Positions 55,628-64,000 of a stretch of 64,000 nt of DNA are shown here, one piece after another. Within the stretch, counting starts at the first letter, position 1, and each line of letters starts with the position of its first letter. The notes below the pieces were generated by a model. It saw only the letters and a list, made by a program, of their open reading frames with translations. It did no database searches and was not told the origin of the DNA. The stretch comes from Peribacillus frigoritolerans_B (GTDB taxonomy: Bacteria > Bacillota > Bacilli > Bacillales > DSM-1321). The DNA is taken from contig NZ_JBIWES010000001.1 of the NCBI RefSeq assembly GCF_044762665.1, positions 62,001 through 126,000 of the forward strand. The letters are read 5' to 3'. A program made the translations under genes and the position numbers.

Positions 55628-56072
55628 TCCGGAACCTCCCTTTACCAATATTGAGGACCAACTTGTACTTTCCCTTTGAGGTGTCAATCATAATTGTTCC
55701 GGCTTTGGAAACATTTCCATATTGATTAAAATGAAAGCTGAACCCCAAAGTGCCACTTAAAAACTGTATATCCCCTGGTATGCTTCTCTCTAAAACAATC
55801 CCCTCCTTATAAGACGAAACGGTATAAACCTTTTTGGTATTATCAATATGGAGGTAGATCAAGGTCTCATGACTGATGGCATACTGTTGAGCATAGAAAA
55901 GATCTTCATGGAATTGTGAAAGAAATAGTCTATTTTCCATTCCTTTAGTGAAGCTAGGATATAAATTAGGACCGATCGAAATCAGGAGTACAAAAATAGC
56001 GAGGACAATAAGGGTTTCAGATAGTGTATACCCACCTTCGGAATGACGTATATTCACTTCACTCCTACTCAA
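55614..56072 (-). CDS. comGD: Competence protein ComGD, pseudopilin
   Basis: 152 aa. Prepilin motif EGG-YTLSETLIVLAIFVLLIS near residues 12-31, followed by a soluble domain with a FHFNQYGNVSKAGTI strand region. It overlaps comGC by 8 bp. In the family it is processed by the ComC peptidase. Confidence 0.9.
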   Translation of the reverse strand: MSRSEVNIRHSEGGYTLSETLIVLAIFVLLISIGPNLYPSFTKGMENRLFLSQFHEDLFYAQQYAISHETLIYLHIDNTKKVYTVSSYKEGIVLERSIPGDIQFLSGTLGFSFHFNQYGNVSKAGTIMIDTSKGKYKLVLNIGKGRFRIEKL

Positions 56073-56376
56073 CGACCGTTATCTTTCCTTTACTATCCAA
56101 ACTAATTTCATCCCCATTAGGGCAGGATGTCTGTTTGAGATAGCCTTGACTTTCCAATTCACCGATACTTACGGGCAGTTTAGCATTGTCGATCTCATAA
56201 GCCTGCACCTGTGCTTGGGCCATCTTCACGAAAGCTTCACAACCTTTAGACTGGATTGTGGATTGGTTCCTCGTGATATTGGGGATTGTTATAATCAAAA
56301 GGATGGATATCACCAGTAAAACAATAAGCATCTCAATTAGTGTAAAACCACGTTCATTCATCAATTTCTTTAACAT
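56065..56376 (-). CDS. comGC: Competence protein ComGC, major pseudopilin
   Basis: 103 aa from the ATG at 56376 (AGGAG 9-10 nt upstream), near the 98 aa of B. subtilis. Canonical class III leader NERG-FTLIEMLIVLLVISILLII with Glu5. Two cysteines (SKGCEAF and TSCPNG) can form the intramolecular disulfide known for ComGC. Main structural subunit of the competence pilus. Confidence 0.93.
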   Translation of the reverse strand: MLKKLMNERGFTLIEMLIVLLVISILLIITIPNITRNQSTIQSKGCEAFVKMAQAQVQAYEIDNAKLPVSIGELESQGYLKQTSCPNGDEISLDSKGKITVVE

Positions 56377-56452
56377 ATCATCATGCTCCTGAAGCATCTG
56401 CATACCAGATGACCTTCGGGCATTTTCACCTCCGGAATACAAAAATAAAATC

Positions 56453-57487
56453 CTATATACCTTCGAGCAGTGAGAACATCGGCAGCAAAACCGCCAAATA
56501 AATGGACACGATCAAAAGACCTATCAGTGAAAACATTAGAGGCTGAATGATTTTCAAGATTACATTCATTCTTTCTTCTATTTTCTCCAGTATAAATCGA
56601 CTGTAATGAAGTAGCTCCGCATCAAGTCTGCCGTATTTTTGACCATTAGCAGCGACCACCGGTAAATTCCCATCAAAATATGGGAGCTCCCGAAAAATCA
56701 TTTCAAGTGATCTGCCCTCGATCAGATCATCCTTGATGATATTGCAAAGTTTTTGGTAAAAAGGCTGCTGTTGATTTATCGAGAATAATTTGATGCTATC
56801 GTTAATCGATAGCCCTCCGGAAAGTAAGCCACTGAATTGGCTAGCAAAAAAATAAGTTTCGTATAATTTGATGAAGGTCCCGAATATCGGAATTCCCATC
56901 AAAATCCTTCGCTGCCTTAATGGGCACAATCGATTGAACCAAAATCGTTTGAATACATACAAGAATAGGAGCAAACCGAGTATTAAGAAGGGGAGTGCTG
57001 GAAGAATGAATGTGGAGGCTGACATTAATCTCAAGAGTGTATGCTGATCGACATCCATCGTGAAATAGATTGTCTGGAATTTGGGAAGGAGAACAGTCTG
57101 AAGAATATAAAAAACGATGCTTACAAAAAAGACTAAGAATACGGGATATACCATTAACTTTTTTACTTTATCCATATCCTCGGTTCTTTTCTTCCAATAT
57201 CGCCCTCCTTCTTTCAACGCCCGTTCCAGGTCGCCATATTGTTCTCCATAAAATATATAACTTACAAGCTGCGGATGAAAATTAAGACGGGTCAGCACTA
57301 TGTGCAACGGGTAACCGTTCCTTAAATCGTCTTTAGCTTGTGTGAAGTCTTCCGCTTTCTTCTTTGATTCCTGAAACTCAAGAAAATGTAAAGCTTCCGC
57401 CAAAGGATAGCCATGATTCAATAATTCACCTAACTTCGAAATAAAGACCGCCTGCTCTTTTACCTTCCATTTACTTTTTGGTTTCAT
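56453..57487 (-). CDS. comGB: Competence membrane platform protein ComGB
   Basis: 344 aa from the ATG at 57487 (MKPKSKWKVKEQAVFISKLGELL). ATG 57502, with AGAGGA 2-3 nt away, is an alternative, and both overlap the comGA end. GspF/PilC-type: two GspF domains, each with a cytoplasmic helical part, and membrane helices near 140-165, 185-210 and at the C-terminus (PLMFSLIGLLIVSIYLAVLLPMF). Platform for pseudopilus assembly. Confidence 0.92.
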   Translation of the reverse strand: MKPKSKWKVKEQAVFISKLGELLNHGYPLAEALHFLEFQESKKKAEDFTQAKDDLRNGYPLHIVLTRLNFHPQLVSYIFYGEQYGDLERALKEGGRYWKKRTEDMDKVKKLMVYPVFLVFFVSIVFYILQTVLLPKFQTIYFTMDVDQHTLLRLMSASTFILPALPFLILGLLLFLYVFKRFWFNRLCPLRQRRILMGIPIFGTFIKLYETYFFASQFSGLLSGGLSINDSIKLFSINQQQPFYQKLCNIIKDDLIEGRSLEMIFRELPYFDGNLPVVAANGQKYGRLDAELLHYSRFILEKIEERMNVILKIIQPLMFSLIGLLIVSIYLAVLLPMFSLLEGI

Positions 57488-58556
57488 GGTATACCAGCCG
57501 TTCATATTCCTCTGAATCCACATAGCCCATCGCAACCGCTTTTCCGATTTCATCCTTTAATTGGCGGTAGCTGACCGTTGCCTTTCCTTTTTCATCTCCC
57601 ATTATCCGGAGAACTTCAGCCAGGCTTTTTCCATATAGCAATTCATATACACTTGCCCTTTTATTCCTGGCAATCATTTTGCAAGCTAAAGCACTGTCCC
57701 CTTTACACGGAAGACATCGCAATTCAACCAGCCGCTGTGCTGTCACGCCAATCAAACTCTGTTCAACCTCAAGCAGGCTGACACCAAATTCCAGTAACCT
57801 GGAAATGGCGCCCTGGGCGTCCCTTGTATGCATGGTTGTCAGTATCAAATGTCCGGTTAATGCGGCACGCACTGCGATTTTGGCAGTTTCTGCATCCCTG
57901 ACTTCCCCAACCATGATCACGTCTGGGTCATGCCTCAGAACTGCTTTTAGACCGACAGAATACGTAATGCCCGCCTTTTCATTGATTTGGACTTGCAATA
58001 CTTTTTCGGATACATTTTCAATGGGATCTTCAAGTGTAATGATATTTCGATTGATCATCTCATGGGCATGGTGAAGCAAGGAATATAGTGTCGTGGTTTT
58101 CCCACTGCCTGTCGGGCCGGTAAATATGAGCATGCCATGGGAATGCTTCAGGAGAGCAATCAATTTTTGAACGGTGTTTGGAAATAAGGATAACTTTTCT
58201 AGAGGAAGGATATTCTGTTGGGGTATTAAGCGGATGACCAAACTTTCGAGATGGGCAGTGGGTAGAGTGGAAAGGCGGAGCCCGACCACCTGGTTAGCCA
58301 AATTGATGGTGATGGCACCACTCTGTGGCCTCCTTTTCTCCCCAATATCCATCGAGGCAAGGAACTTCAAATGAGAGATCAGCCTTTCAGCTTCAAAGAA
58401 TGATAATGTTTCCTGGGGAACAAGCTTATTGTCTATCCTGAATTGGATGAGAGGTCCCTCTCCGCGAAAAAAAATGTGGATATCCGATGCCGATTCCTGT
58501 ATGGCACGGGTTAGTATTTTTTCTGCGGTCTTTTCAATCGATATCAATTCATTCAT
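57471..58556 (-). CDS. comGA: Competence traffic ATPase ComGA
   Basis: 361 aa GspE/PilB-type ATPase. Walker A GPTGSGKTTTLYSLL, Asp box ITLEDPIENV, Walker B DPDVIMVGEVRDAETA, and His box HLILTTMHTRDAQGA are all present; a CLPCKGDSALACK pair resembles the zinc site of the family. A TTG at 58547 also aligns with the B. subtilis start; AGGAGG lies just ahead of 58556. First gene of comGA-comGG. Regulation by ComK is expected from B. subtilis, but I could not define a clean ComK box in the A/T-rich leader. Confidence 0.94.
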   Translation of the reverse strand: MNELISIEKTAEKILTRAIQESASDIHIFFRGEGPLIQFRIDNKLVPQETLSFFEAERLISHLKFLASMDIGEKRRPQSGAITINLANQVVGLRLSTLPTAHLESLVIRLIPQQNILPLEKLSLFPNTVQKLIALLKHSHGMLIFTGPTGSGKTTTLYSLLHHAHEMINRNIITLEDPIENVSEKVLQVQINEKAGITYSVGLKAVLRHDPDVIMVGEVRDAETAKIAVRAALTGHLILTTMHTRDAQGAISRLLEFGVSLLEVEQSLIGVTAQRLVELRCLPCKGDSALACKMIARNKRASVYELLYGKSLAEVLRIMGDEKGKATVSYRQLKDEIGKAVAMGYVDSEEYERLVYHETKK

Positions 58557-58639
58557 CACCTCCTATGTTTCTTGTTGTATTGATTCGACAATCCACGACA
58601 AATTCCTGCTTTAAAATAAAAAAAATTTCCGAAAAAACT

Positions 58640-58975
58640 TCGAGAATCATCTTACATGCTCATTTTCAAATCAAGCCTTTTGGAAACAAAATTTCTTAAT
58701 GCGTCTACATTATTGCCAATGACCAGATTTTTCCCCGTCAATGAGAATGGGTCTTCTTAATAACTTCGGTTCTTTTGTTAATAATTGGATGACATCAGAA
58801 AGCATCATTTCGTCAATATTAACTTGTAAGTCTTTGTAAGCTTCACTTCTTGTCGCCAAGACTCATCAAGTCCTTCCGTTGTCAATTCAAGAATTCTTTT
58901 TAACTCTGCTACAGTTGGAGTCTTCCTGAATAAATGTCGCTCATCGATACGAAAAGAAAGTTAACTGTGCCATAA
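58640..58975 (-). pseudogene. MgsR/Spx-family (ArsC-fold) regulator remnant
   Basis: Minus-strand fragments in shifting frames: ERHLFRKTPTVAELKRILELTTEGLDE, then ATRSEAYKDLQVNIDEMMLSDVIQLLTKEPKLLRRPILID. These are the wording and order of the C-terminal two thirds of MgsR/YqgZ-type Spx proteins, a gene that neighbours comGA in B. subtilis. The N-terminal CxxC part is missing and at least two frameshifts are present. It cannot give a working regulator. Confidence 0.75.
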
Positions 58976-59186
58976 TCACTCTCCGTTCACATTTTGTATA
59001 CATTTTATAGTCTATATAATTATCGCACAATATTTGTATAACTAATGTATATATTTTTTCTTTATAAGACCGTTTTAAATGTGAACTTTTTTTAAACTAA
59101 AGGGTGTTTGCCTTTTCTCTTATTCCATTTTTTTCTGCCTGCATTATAATGAACATAGGTAAACTATGGAATAGCAGGAGGGTGTA

Positions 59187-59888
59187 ATGGAACAAACGTT
59201 AAAAATAACAAACGTGTTAGCTGATCCCACCAGATATTATATATATCAGCATATTGTGAACAACCATGGTGATGTATCGGTACAGGAAATCGCCGATTCA
59301 TTCAACATCCATCCAAATGTCGCCCGTCTACATTTGTCAAAACTTGAGGATGTCGATATGTTGACCTCGGATGCCCGAAAGACCGGGAAAGGCGGTCGCC
59401 CCAGCAGACTTTATCGATTATCTGACAAAGTCATACAGCTTCATTTTCCATATAGGAACTATCAGCTGCTTTCAAGGATTGCCGTCCAGACGATGATGAC
59501 ATTAGGGGAACAAGGAAAACAGGCTCTTTATGAAACGGGAAAAGTATTCGGGGAAGAATTGATCTATCAGCAACTAGCGCTGAACTCGACGTCGATTGCT
59601 CGACTTGCTTTTGCGGAAAAAGTCAACATGCTTAAAAATGCGGCTACCATTGCAGGGTTATCTCCCGAAATACAAGCAAGCGAAGAGGAAAATAAAATAT
59701 ACTTTCGTATCTTCAATTGCCCGTTTAAGGAAGTTACTGAAGTCGAGCCAGGAACCATCTGCTCCATGCATAATTCATTTTTAAAAGGTATGTTCGAAGC
59801 CTTGTTTGAGAATGTCAATATTGTGGAATTAGAAAATATGATGTCCAATTGTACAGCATGCTCATACCAGGCTTCGGTTCTCACATAG
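59187..59888 (+). CDS. HTH transcriptional regulator with C-terminal cysteines
   Basis: 233 aa. Winged-helix domain at about 5-90 (ADPTRYYIYQHI, VSVQEIADSFNIHPNVARLHLSKLED, GRPSRLYRL), then a helical sensor region and four cysteines near the C-terminus spaced C-x13-C-x29-C-x2-C (FNCPFKE, TICSMHN, SNCTACSY). This layout recalls COG2345/SufR-like regulators, where such cysteines hold an iron-sulfur cluster; metal binding is an inference here. AGGAGGG precedes the ATG. It lies upstream of yqgY. Confidence 0.8.
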   Translation: MEQTLKITNVLADPTRYYIYQHIVNNHGDVSVQEIADSFNIHPNVARLHLSKLEDVDMLTSDARKTGKGGRPSRLYRLSDKVIQLHFPYRNYQLLSRIAVQTMMTLGEQGKQALYETGKVFGEELIYQQLALNSTSIARLAFAEKVNMLKNAATIAGLSPEIQASEEENKIYFRIFNCPFKEVTEVEPGTICSMHNSFLKGMFEALFENVNIVELENMMSNCTACSYQASVLT

Positions 59889-59973
59889 AAACAAAAGGCA
59901 TCCTTTACATTACCTTACAATTTCATTTATAATTATTTAGAATGTACACGACTAGACATAAGGAGGGATTCGG

Positions 59974-60216
59974 GTGGAACGCATGTTCAGAGTATGTGGA
60001 TTTTGGACAGGAATTATGGCCATTTTCTTTTATCTTGGCCATATGCATCAAACGTCTTTGCTTTTCTTTGCACAAACGATCTTTTTTGTACTTTTAAGTT
60101 ATTTGAAATTATCTGAGCGCATGTATATTTATGTTTTCGGCGCCTATCTTACCGTTTTCTTTGCAGGATTTTCCTACTGGAGCGTATTTATGATGACTCC
60201 GGGTGCTTCGCATTAA
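59974..60216 (+). CDS. yqgY: YqgY, DUF2626 membrane protein
   Basis: 80 aa from a GTG start (AAGGAGGG 6 nt upstream). MERMFRVCGFWTGIMAIFFYLGHM, SYLKLSERMYIYVFGAYLTVFF and FSYWSVFMMTPGASH are the DUF2626 signature, with three hydrophobic helices. The function is unknown. It may be co-transcribed with the upstream HTH regulator. Confidence 0.92.
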   Translation: MERMFRVCGFWTGIMAIFFYLGHMHQTSLLFFAQTIFFVLLSYLKLSERMYIYVFGAYLTVFFAGFSYWSVFMMTPGASH

Positions 60217-60268
60217 GAACAAGCAATATTACATAACCCATGAATTTTGATTCATGGGTTTTTACTTG

Positions 60269-61390
60269 TCACCATTCAGGAAAGATCCTTACATCTTCTC
60301 CTAAACTCTTCGATTGAAGCAACACTTTGAAATGTTCACTAAATCCCCCTGGAACGATTAGCCCCCGAATTGCACGATTACGCTTTGCCGTTTTCGAGAA
60401 TGGATCAGTTCCTTGATGGTCCTTCAGTTCCTCTAGTATCCCTGCTTTAAGCAAGAATTCATTTTGATGAAAAAGCCCTCGATTGGTAAGATCCTTTCTT
60501 TTTCCAATCTCGATTATTGTGTCAAAATGGATATGTGTCGTCAAATCCATATCACCAGGATACAGAAGTGCATCTTTAATCATTTGATGCCGATAATAGC
60601 CCCTCAGGCTCCCTTGAAGATGAGCTGGCTCCTTCCATTCCCTTTCGGTATAGCCATAATCAATTGTAAGGAGAATACCCGATTCGATACAGGAAACGAT
60701 CTTCTCATATTCACGGACCATGTTTAGCGGAACTTCGTATCGTTGATTTTCATTTAAGGTGATTTTTCGTTCAGTAAGGTAAGATAGGATGTCAGGGTTG
60801 TCCAAAGGTACTCTCTCTTCTACCAACTCGCCTTCCTTTTCAGTGACGAATACCTCTACCAAAGATCCCTTATATTTTTCAATGACAAATACAGGCAACG
60901 CGTCGAAAAGTTCATTTGAAAAGACGATTCCATTTACATTCGTCCATTTTTCTATACTGGCAGCAGAAACTGCCTGTTTGAACATCCCTATACGTTCTTG
61001 CTGAATCTTTCTATGAAATGGACTGCCATCCACAAGGATATAAGTCAAAGAGTCCCATAACTGCGGTTCCGTTTCTTTTATGAAAACGAGGATGTCATAC
61101 GCCAGCTTACCGTCCCCAGCGCCGACCTCGATGATTCTTGGTGATACTCCACATCTTTTTATCAAATATACGAACCATCTCGCCAGTGATCTCCCAAATG
61201 CATCCCCAACATTGCCAGACGTATAAAAATCCCCTCTTGAGCCAATCTTCTCTTTTGCGCGTGCATAGTAGCCTATATTGGGCGTATATAAAACAGCATC
61301 CATATAGTCATTATAGGAAATCCTTTTTTGCGGGCTTCCTGAAATCAATTCCTTCAAGTGATTTTTCAACACAATAGCCTCCGTCTCCAT
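60269..61390 (-). CDS. SAM-dependent methyltransferase, MidA family
   Basis: 373 aa from the ATG at 61390 (GGAAG 5-6 nt upstream); an in-frame start at 61486 would add 32 unsupported residues. COG1565-type protein: ISYNDYMDAVLYTPNIGYYA, GDFYTSGNVGDAFGRSLARW, the SAM-binding motif RIIEVGAGDGKLAYDIL, and SNELFDALPV. Members methylate arginine in a complex I subunit in mitochondria; the bacterial substrate is unknown. It is convergent with yqgY. Confidence 0.87.
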   Translation of the reverse strand: METEAIVLKNHLKELISGSPQKRISYNDYMDAVLYTPNIGYYARAKEKIGSRGDFYTSGNVGDAFGRSLARWFVYLIKRCGVSPRIIEVGAGDGKLAYDILVFIKETEPQLWDSLTYILVDGSPFHRKIQQERIGMFKQAVSAASIEKWTNVNGIVFSNELFDALPVFVIEKYKGSLVEVFVTEKEGELVEERVPLDNPDILSYLTERKITLNENQRYEVPLNMVREYEKIVSCIESGILLTIDYGYTEREWKEPAHLQGSLRGYYRHQMIKDALLYPGDMDLTTHIHFDTIIEIGKRKDLTNRGLFHQNEFLLKAGILEELKDHQGTDPFSKTAKRNRAIRGLIVPGGFSEHFKVLLQSKSLGEDVRIFPEW

Positions 61391-61661
61391 GGATCTTCCA
61401 TCATATTGATTTCTTAATAAAATACATAAATAAGTTTTATCGACAGTCATACCCGAAAACAAATTTAAAGTTCGCAAAGTGTTCATTTTTTTATCTCGCA
61501 GTCATAAGAGTGCATCATTACAACTGAATTAAATTATGCACCTACTTCCAGAGCAGATTCAAAAAAGTCATGCACACTAGGGAAGACCCCGATTTTTTAT
61601 ATTCAGTATAGTTCTGGAATTGACCCATTTCAATATTTTTAGATTATTAAGAACTTAAAAA

Positions 61662-61683
61662 ACAGGTGCCATATGGCACCTGT
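61662..61683 (-). terminator. yqgX terminator
   Basis: Perfect palindrome ACAGGTGCCAT/ATGGCACCTGT followed on the minus strand by TTTTTTAAG, 9 bp after the yqgX stop. Confidence 0.85.
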
Positions 61684-61691
61684 AAAAGGGA

Positions 61692-62318
61692 TTATCTCAA
61701 AAAGGGATTAGTATTCTTTTCATCTAGAATGGTCGTTACAGGCCCATGGCCAGGAAAAACGATAGAATCATCAGAAAGTGTCAAAAGCTTCGTTTCAATG
61801 CTATTTAAGAGCACTGACTCGCTTCCGCCTATTAAATCGGTCCTGCCAACGCTTCCTTGGAACAGGACGTCCCCAGAAAAGAGGAGACGTTCGTCCTTCA
61901 CATAATACGAAACACTCCCTGGTGAATGTCCGGGGGTTTCGAATACTTCGAAAGTGAATCCTCCAATAGTAAGTTCTTGCTCATTTGCCAAGATGTGATC
62001 GGCAGGCTTCATGCGCATTGGATTTTCCGGGAACCAGTTTTGGGAACCATTCAATGCGGGATCAAGTAGCCACTTGGCCTCTTTTTCATGAATATATGCA
62101 GGGATCCCATAATGCTCCCGAATAGCATCCAGAGCACCGATATGGTCAAAATGTGCATGTGTCAATAAAATCGCTAAAGGCTTTAAATTTTTTGTTTGTA
62201 TGTACTGAATGATTTTCTGTGGCTCTTCACCCGGATCGAAAATGATGCAATCCTGTCCATTGGAAACTACATAACAATTCGTTTGCAGCGGTCCTAGAGG
62301 AATTTGTGTCCATTTCAT
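61692..62318 (-). CDS. yqgX: Metallo-beta-lactamase fold hydrolase YqgX
   Basis: 208 aa from the ATG at 62318 (TTGGAG about 9 nt upstream); the longer start at 62333 would sit too close to that site. Zinc-binding motif LLTHAHFDHIGALD, third and fourth ligands in ETPGHSPGSVSYYV, LFSGDVLFQGSVGRTDL, and C-terminal VFPGHGPVT. Glyoxalase II-like (hydroxyacylglutathione hydrolase family). In bacilli a bacillithiol thioester is a plausible substrate, by inference. Confidence 0.9.
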   Translation of the reverse strand: MKWTQIPLGPLQTNCYVVSNGQDCIIFDPGEEPQKIIQYIQTKNLKPLAILLTHAHFDHIGALDAIREHYGIPAYIHEKEAKWLLDPALNGSQNWFPENPMRMKPADHILANEQELTIGGFTFEVFETPGHSPGSVSYYVKDERLLFSGDVLFQGSVGRTDLIGGSESVLLNSIETKLLTLSDDSIVFPGHGPVTTILDEKNTNPFLR

Positions 62319-62552
62319 TTCCATCAACTCCAATATGATTTTCTATCTTTATCTTACACTAATTAAGCTGCTAATGTTAATCCAGTTTACTCAAGTCATA
62401 GAAGTGTCATCTATTAAACCTCGACAAATAATTGAAAAAATATTAAGATATTAACAAATGCAATCTTTTCTACATATTTTTGGTAGTTGCTTTATTCTCT
62501 GGGTATATTATTAGGGATTAGGTATTCATTACGAAAAAAAGGGGGTTTTGAC

Positions 62553-62726
62553 ATGATATTAATGGTTGTTTTCGGTCTTGTGGCTATATTAGGAGTAGCA
62601 GCTGTGTTTACCTCATTAAAAAAGAGAAACTTCTTAGGATTCATTTTTGCAGCCGGCAGTGCAGTCGTGTTTGGCTGGTTCACTGTCATGACAGTCATCA
62701 ACAGCGGCTTTCCTGTTGCCCATTGA
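62553..62726 (+). CDS. yqgW: YqgW, DUF2759 membrane protein
   Basis: 57 aa from the ATG at 62553 (GGGGG about 8 nt upstream). Two hydrophobic helices (MILMVVFGLVAILGVAAVF; FLGFIFAAGSAVVFGWFTVM) joined by KKRN, the DUF2759 pattern. The function is unknown. A terminator follows directly. Confidence 0.9.
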   Translation: MILMVVFGLVAILGVAAVFTSLKKRNFLGFIFAAGSAVVFGWFTVMTVINSGFPVAH

Positions 62727-62732
62727 AGAAAA

Positions 62733-62757
62733 AAGCTCGCCATCCGGCGAGCTTTTG
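62733..62757. terminator. Terminator after yqgW, possibly shared
   Basis: AAAAGCTCGCC/GGCGAGCTTTT stem a few bases after the yqgW stop, with TTTTGTTTT on the plus side and A-rich sequence on the other. It can also serve the convergent lipoprotein gene. Confidence 0.85.
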
Positions 62758-62767
62758 TTTTAGGTCA

Positions 62768-63943
62768 TCATGTTTGTTTGAACAATCTTTGTATTTGATG
62801 GGTTTTCATATCAATGATTTTCTCAAATTGATATCCATATAAGCAGAAGTTGCCATCAAGCGAACAGCTTAATGGTTCATTTTCCATGTCCTTCATCAAT
62901 TCTTCTTGTGTGCCTTTTTCCCAATTTAATTTAGTTAAGGTAAACCTTCCTTCATATTGGTCCGCATCTTTTGATTCATTAGGAATAAACGTTATGAATT
63001 CCTTGTTTTTTTCAATGAAATCATAGGATGGAATGACCCAATCTGAAAAGCTTTTCAATAGTGGCACGGAAAAAGAGTGGATCGGCTTGTTTGTTGGATC
63101 ATAAAATGCATATGTACCCCGATCTTGTTTTTCTGTCTCCACTTGAATAGTCATCAGCTCTTGTTTCATTTTTTTAAAGTGAATGACATCGAGCATAATG
63201 CTGTCTGCCCCATCCTCATTAAGCGCTTTTCTTTCAAGGGGAGCCGTCAAAGCAGGTTCTTCTTTGTCCCAATCCAGAAACATCAATTCATTTTCACTTG
63301 CCCATTGAGCAAAGGGCTGTGGAAAGTCCAGAGTTTCCATAGTTTGTTCATCTGGATTCAACACATAACTGCTGTATGTCCAATCTTCATAAAAACTCGA
63401 TACAAACAACCGGCCATCTTTAAATGAATTCCACTCATAAGCTAATTCATAGGCTGGAATCGCCACGGAATACAGTGGATTCCCCGTTTTATCGAGTATT
63501 GTGATTGATGCTTTATCCGAAGAGGTGAAGGACGACAACAAAATATGCGTACCAGACGGACTGATCGATACTTCAGAAAACGCAAAAGCCGGCTGATAGA
63601 AAACGGAAGTATCATTCGTTTCCAAATTCCATGCCATCAACTGGGATAATTCATTACCATCCCGCTTCACAGAATATAAAATGGTTTCCGAATCCAGCCA
63701 TCCAAAAATGGCTTCGATTTTTTCCGTTTCTGCGGTCGGGACCTTTAAATTGCTTACTGAAGTTTCCAGGTGGTTAGATTGGGAGTGTTCTTTTTCCGTA
63801 TCATTTACGGGTTTACTAAGGTCCTTGGAAGGCTCACAAGCCGAGATAAGAAGGATAGTGGAGATAAATAATGGGACGAAACACAACATCTTACAAATGG
63901 AAAGCCGCATACAAAGTGCTGCTTTGGATACTTTAATCTCCAC
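62768..63943 (-). CDS. YqgU-like lipoprotein
   Basis: 391 aa from a GTG at 63943 (GGGAGG closely upstream); an internal ATG about 11 codons later is possible. Lipoprotein signal with hydrophobic core FVPLFISTILLIS and lipobox ISAC, followed by a hydrophilic linker and a beta-propeller-like repeat pattern (FGWLDSETILYSV, SISPSGTHILLSSF, LDGNFCLYGY). Extracellular, membrane-anchored. Position next to yqgW fits YqgU; the function is unknown. Confidence 0.8.
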   Translation of the reverse strand: MEIKVSKAALCMRLSICKMLCFVPLFISTILLISACEPSKDLSKPVNDTEKEHSQSNHLETSVSNLKVPTAETEKIEAIFGWLDSETILYSVKRDGNELSQLMAWNLETNDTSVFYQPAFAFSEVSISPSGTHILLSSFTSSDKASITILDKTGNPLYSVAIPAYELAYEWNSFKDGRLFVSSFYEDWTYSSYVLNPDEQTMETLDFPQPFAQWASENELMFLDWDKEEPALTAPLERKALNEDGADSIMLDVIHFKKMKQELMTIQVETEKQDRGTYAFYDPTNKPIHSFSVPLLKSFSDWVIPSYDFIEKNKEFITFIPNESKDADQYEGRFTLTKLNWEKGTQEELMKDMENEPLSCSLDGNFCLYGYQFEKIIDMKTHQIQRLFKQT

Positions 63944-64000
63944 ACACCTCCCACTTCAAAACTAAAACGCCTGGCATTTGTGAGCGAGACATTAGAAAGA

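Noticed and set aside
58560..58640. ComK box (AAAA-N5-TTTT pair) upstream of comGA
   Set aside because: The leader is full of A- and T-runs, but I could not find two boxes with correct internal and helical spacing.

Overview
The window is a chromosomal segment of an endospore-forming Bacillaceae. Gene order follows the Bacillus subtilis spoIIIA-efp-yqhT-aroQ-yqhR-yqhQ-yqhP-yqhO and lipM-yqhL-gcvPB-gcvPA-gcvT-yqhH-yqhG-comG-yqgY/X/W/U neighbourhood. A class II ribonucleotide reductase, a spore photoproduct lyase and IS1182-type debris suggest a Peribacillus (Bacillus simplex group) type genome. That placement is an inference from gene content.

Layout. (1) 1-4033: the spoIIIA engulfment-channel operon on the minus strand (AA to AF, with the first codons of AG at the edge). 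(2) 4034-8871: efp, yqhT/papA, aroQ, yqhR and yqhQ. A decayed IS1182 copy sits inside the efp terminator. (3) 9229-40073: a 30.8-kb accessory island placed exactly between yqhP and yqhO. It is bracketed by a 28-bp near-perfect direct repeat and by IS1182-type ends in inverted orientation. It carries a decayed IS1182 transposase, a four-gene operon (MFS exporter plus three NRPS genes), and fossils of a collagenase and an acetyltransferase. (4) 40075-46921: yqhO (patatin), splB, a small unknown gene, nrdJ behind tandem NrdR boxes, lipM and yqhL. (5) 47061-51300: the glycine-cleavage operon behind a tandem glycine riboswitch. (6) 51670-54133: yqhH and yqhG. (7) 54178-58556: yqzE and the comG competence operon. 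(8) 58620-64000: an mgsR/spx fossil, a cysteine-rich HTH regulator, yqgY, a MidA-type methyltransferase, yqgX, yqgW and a YqgU-like lipoprotein.

The NRPS operon is the main accessory system. Its 7 modules are split 1+2+4. It has a lipo-initiation type first C domain, epimerases in modules 1 and 6, and a terminal thioesterase. By eye the specificity codes read Thr - ? - Ala - Ser - ? - Gln - Glu-like. This matches the layout of the Bacillus cereus group lipoheptapeptide kurstakin (Thr-Gly-Ala-Ser-His-Gln-Gln), with unusual codes at positions 2 and 5 and a Glu-type code at position 7. The NRPS genes are intact over 26 kb while their flanks are decayed, which suggests selection for the product. 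A fragment of a collagenase gene has been joined in frame upstream of the exporter, so the long exporter ORF is a chimera and its true start is internal.

IS1182 ends abut transcription terminators at three places (efp, yqhP, and the hairpin downstream of the NRPS operon), two of them with the hairpin duplicated. This suggests terminator-targeted insertion built the island.
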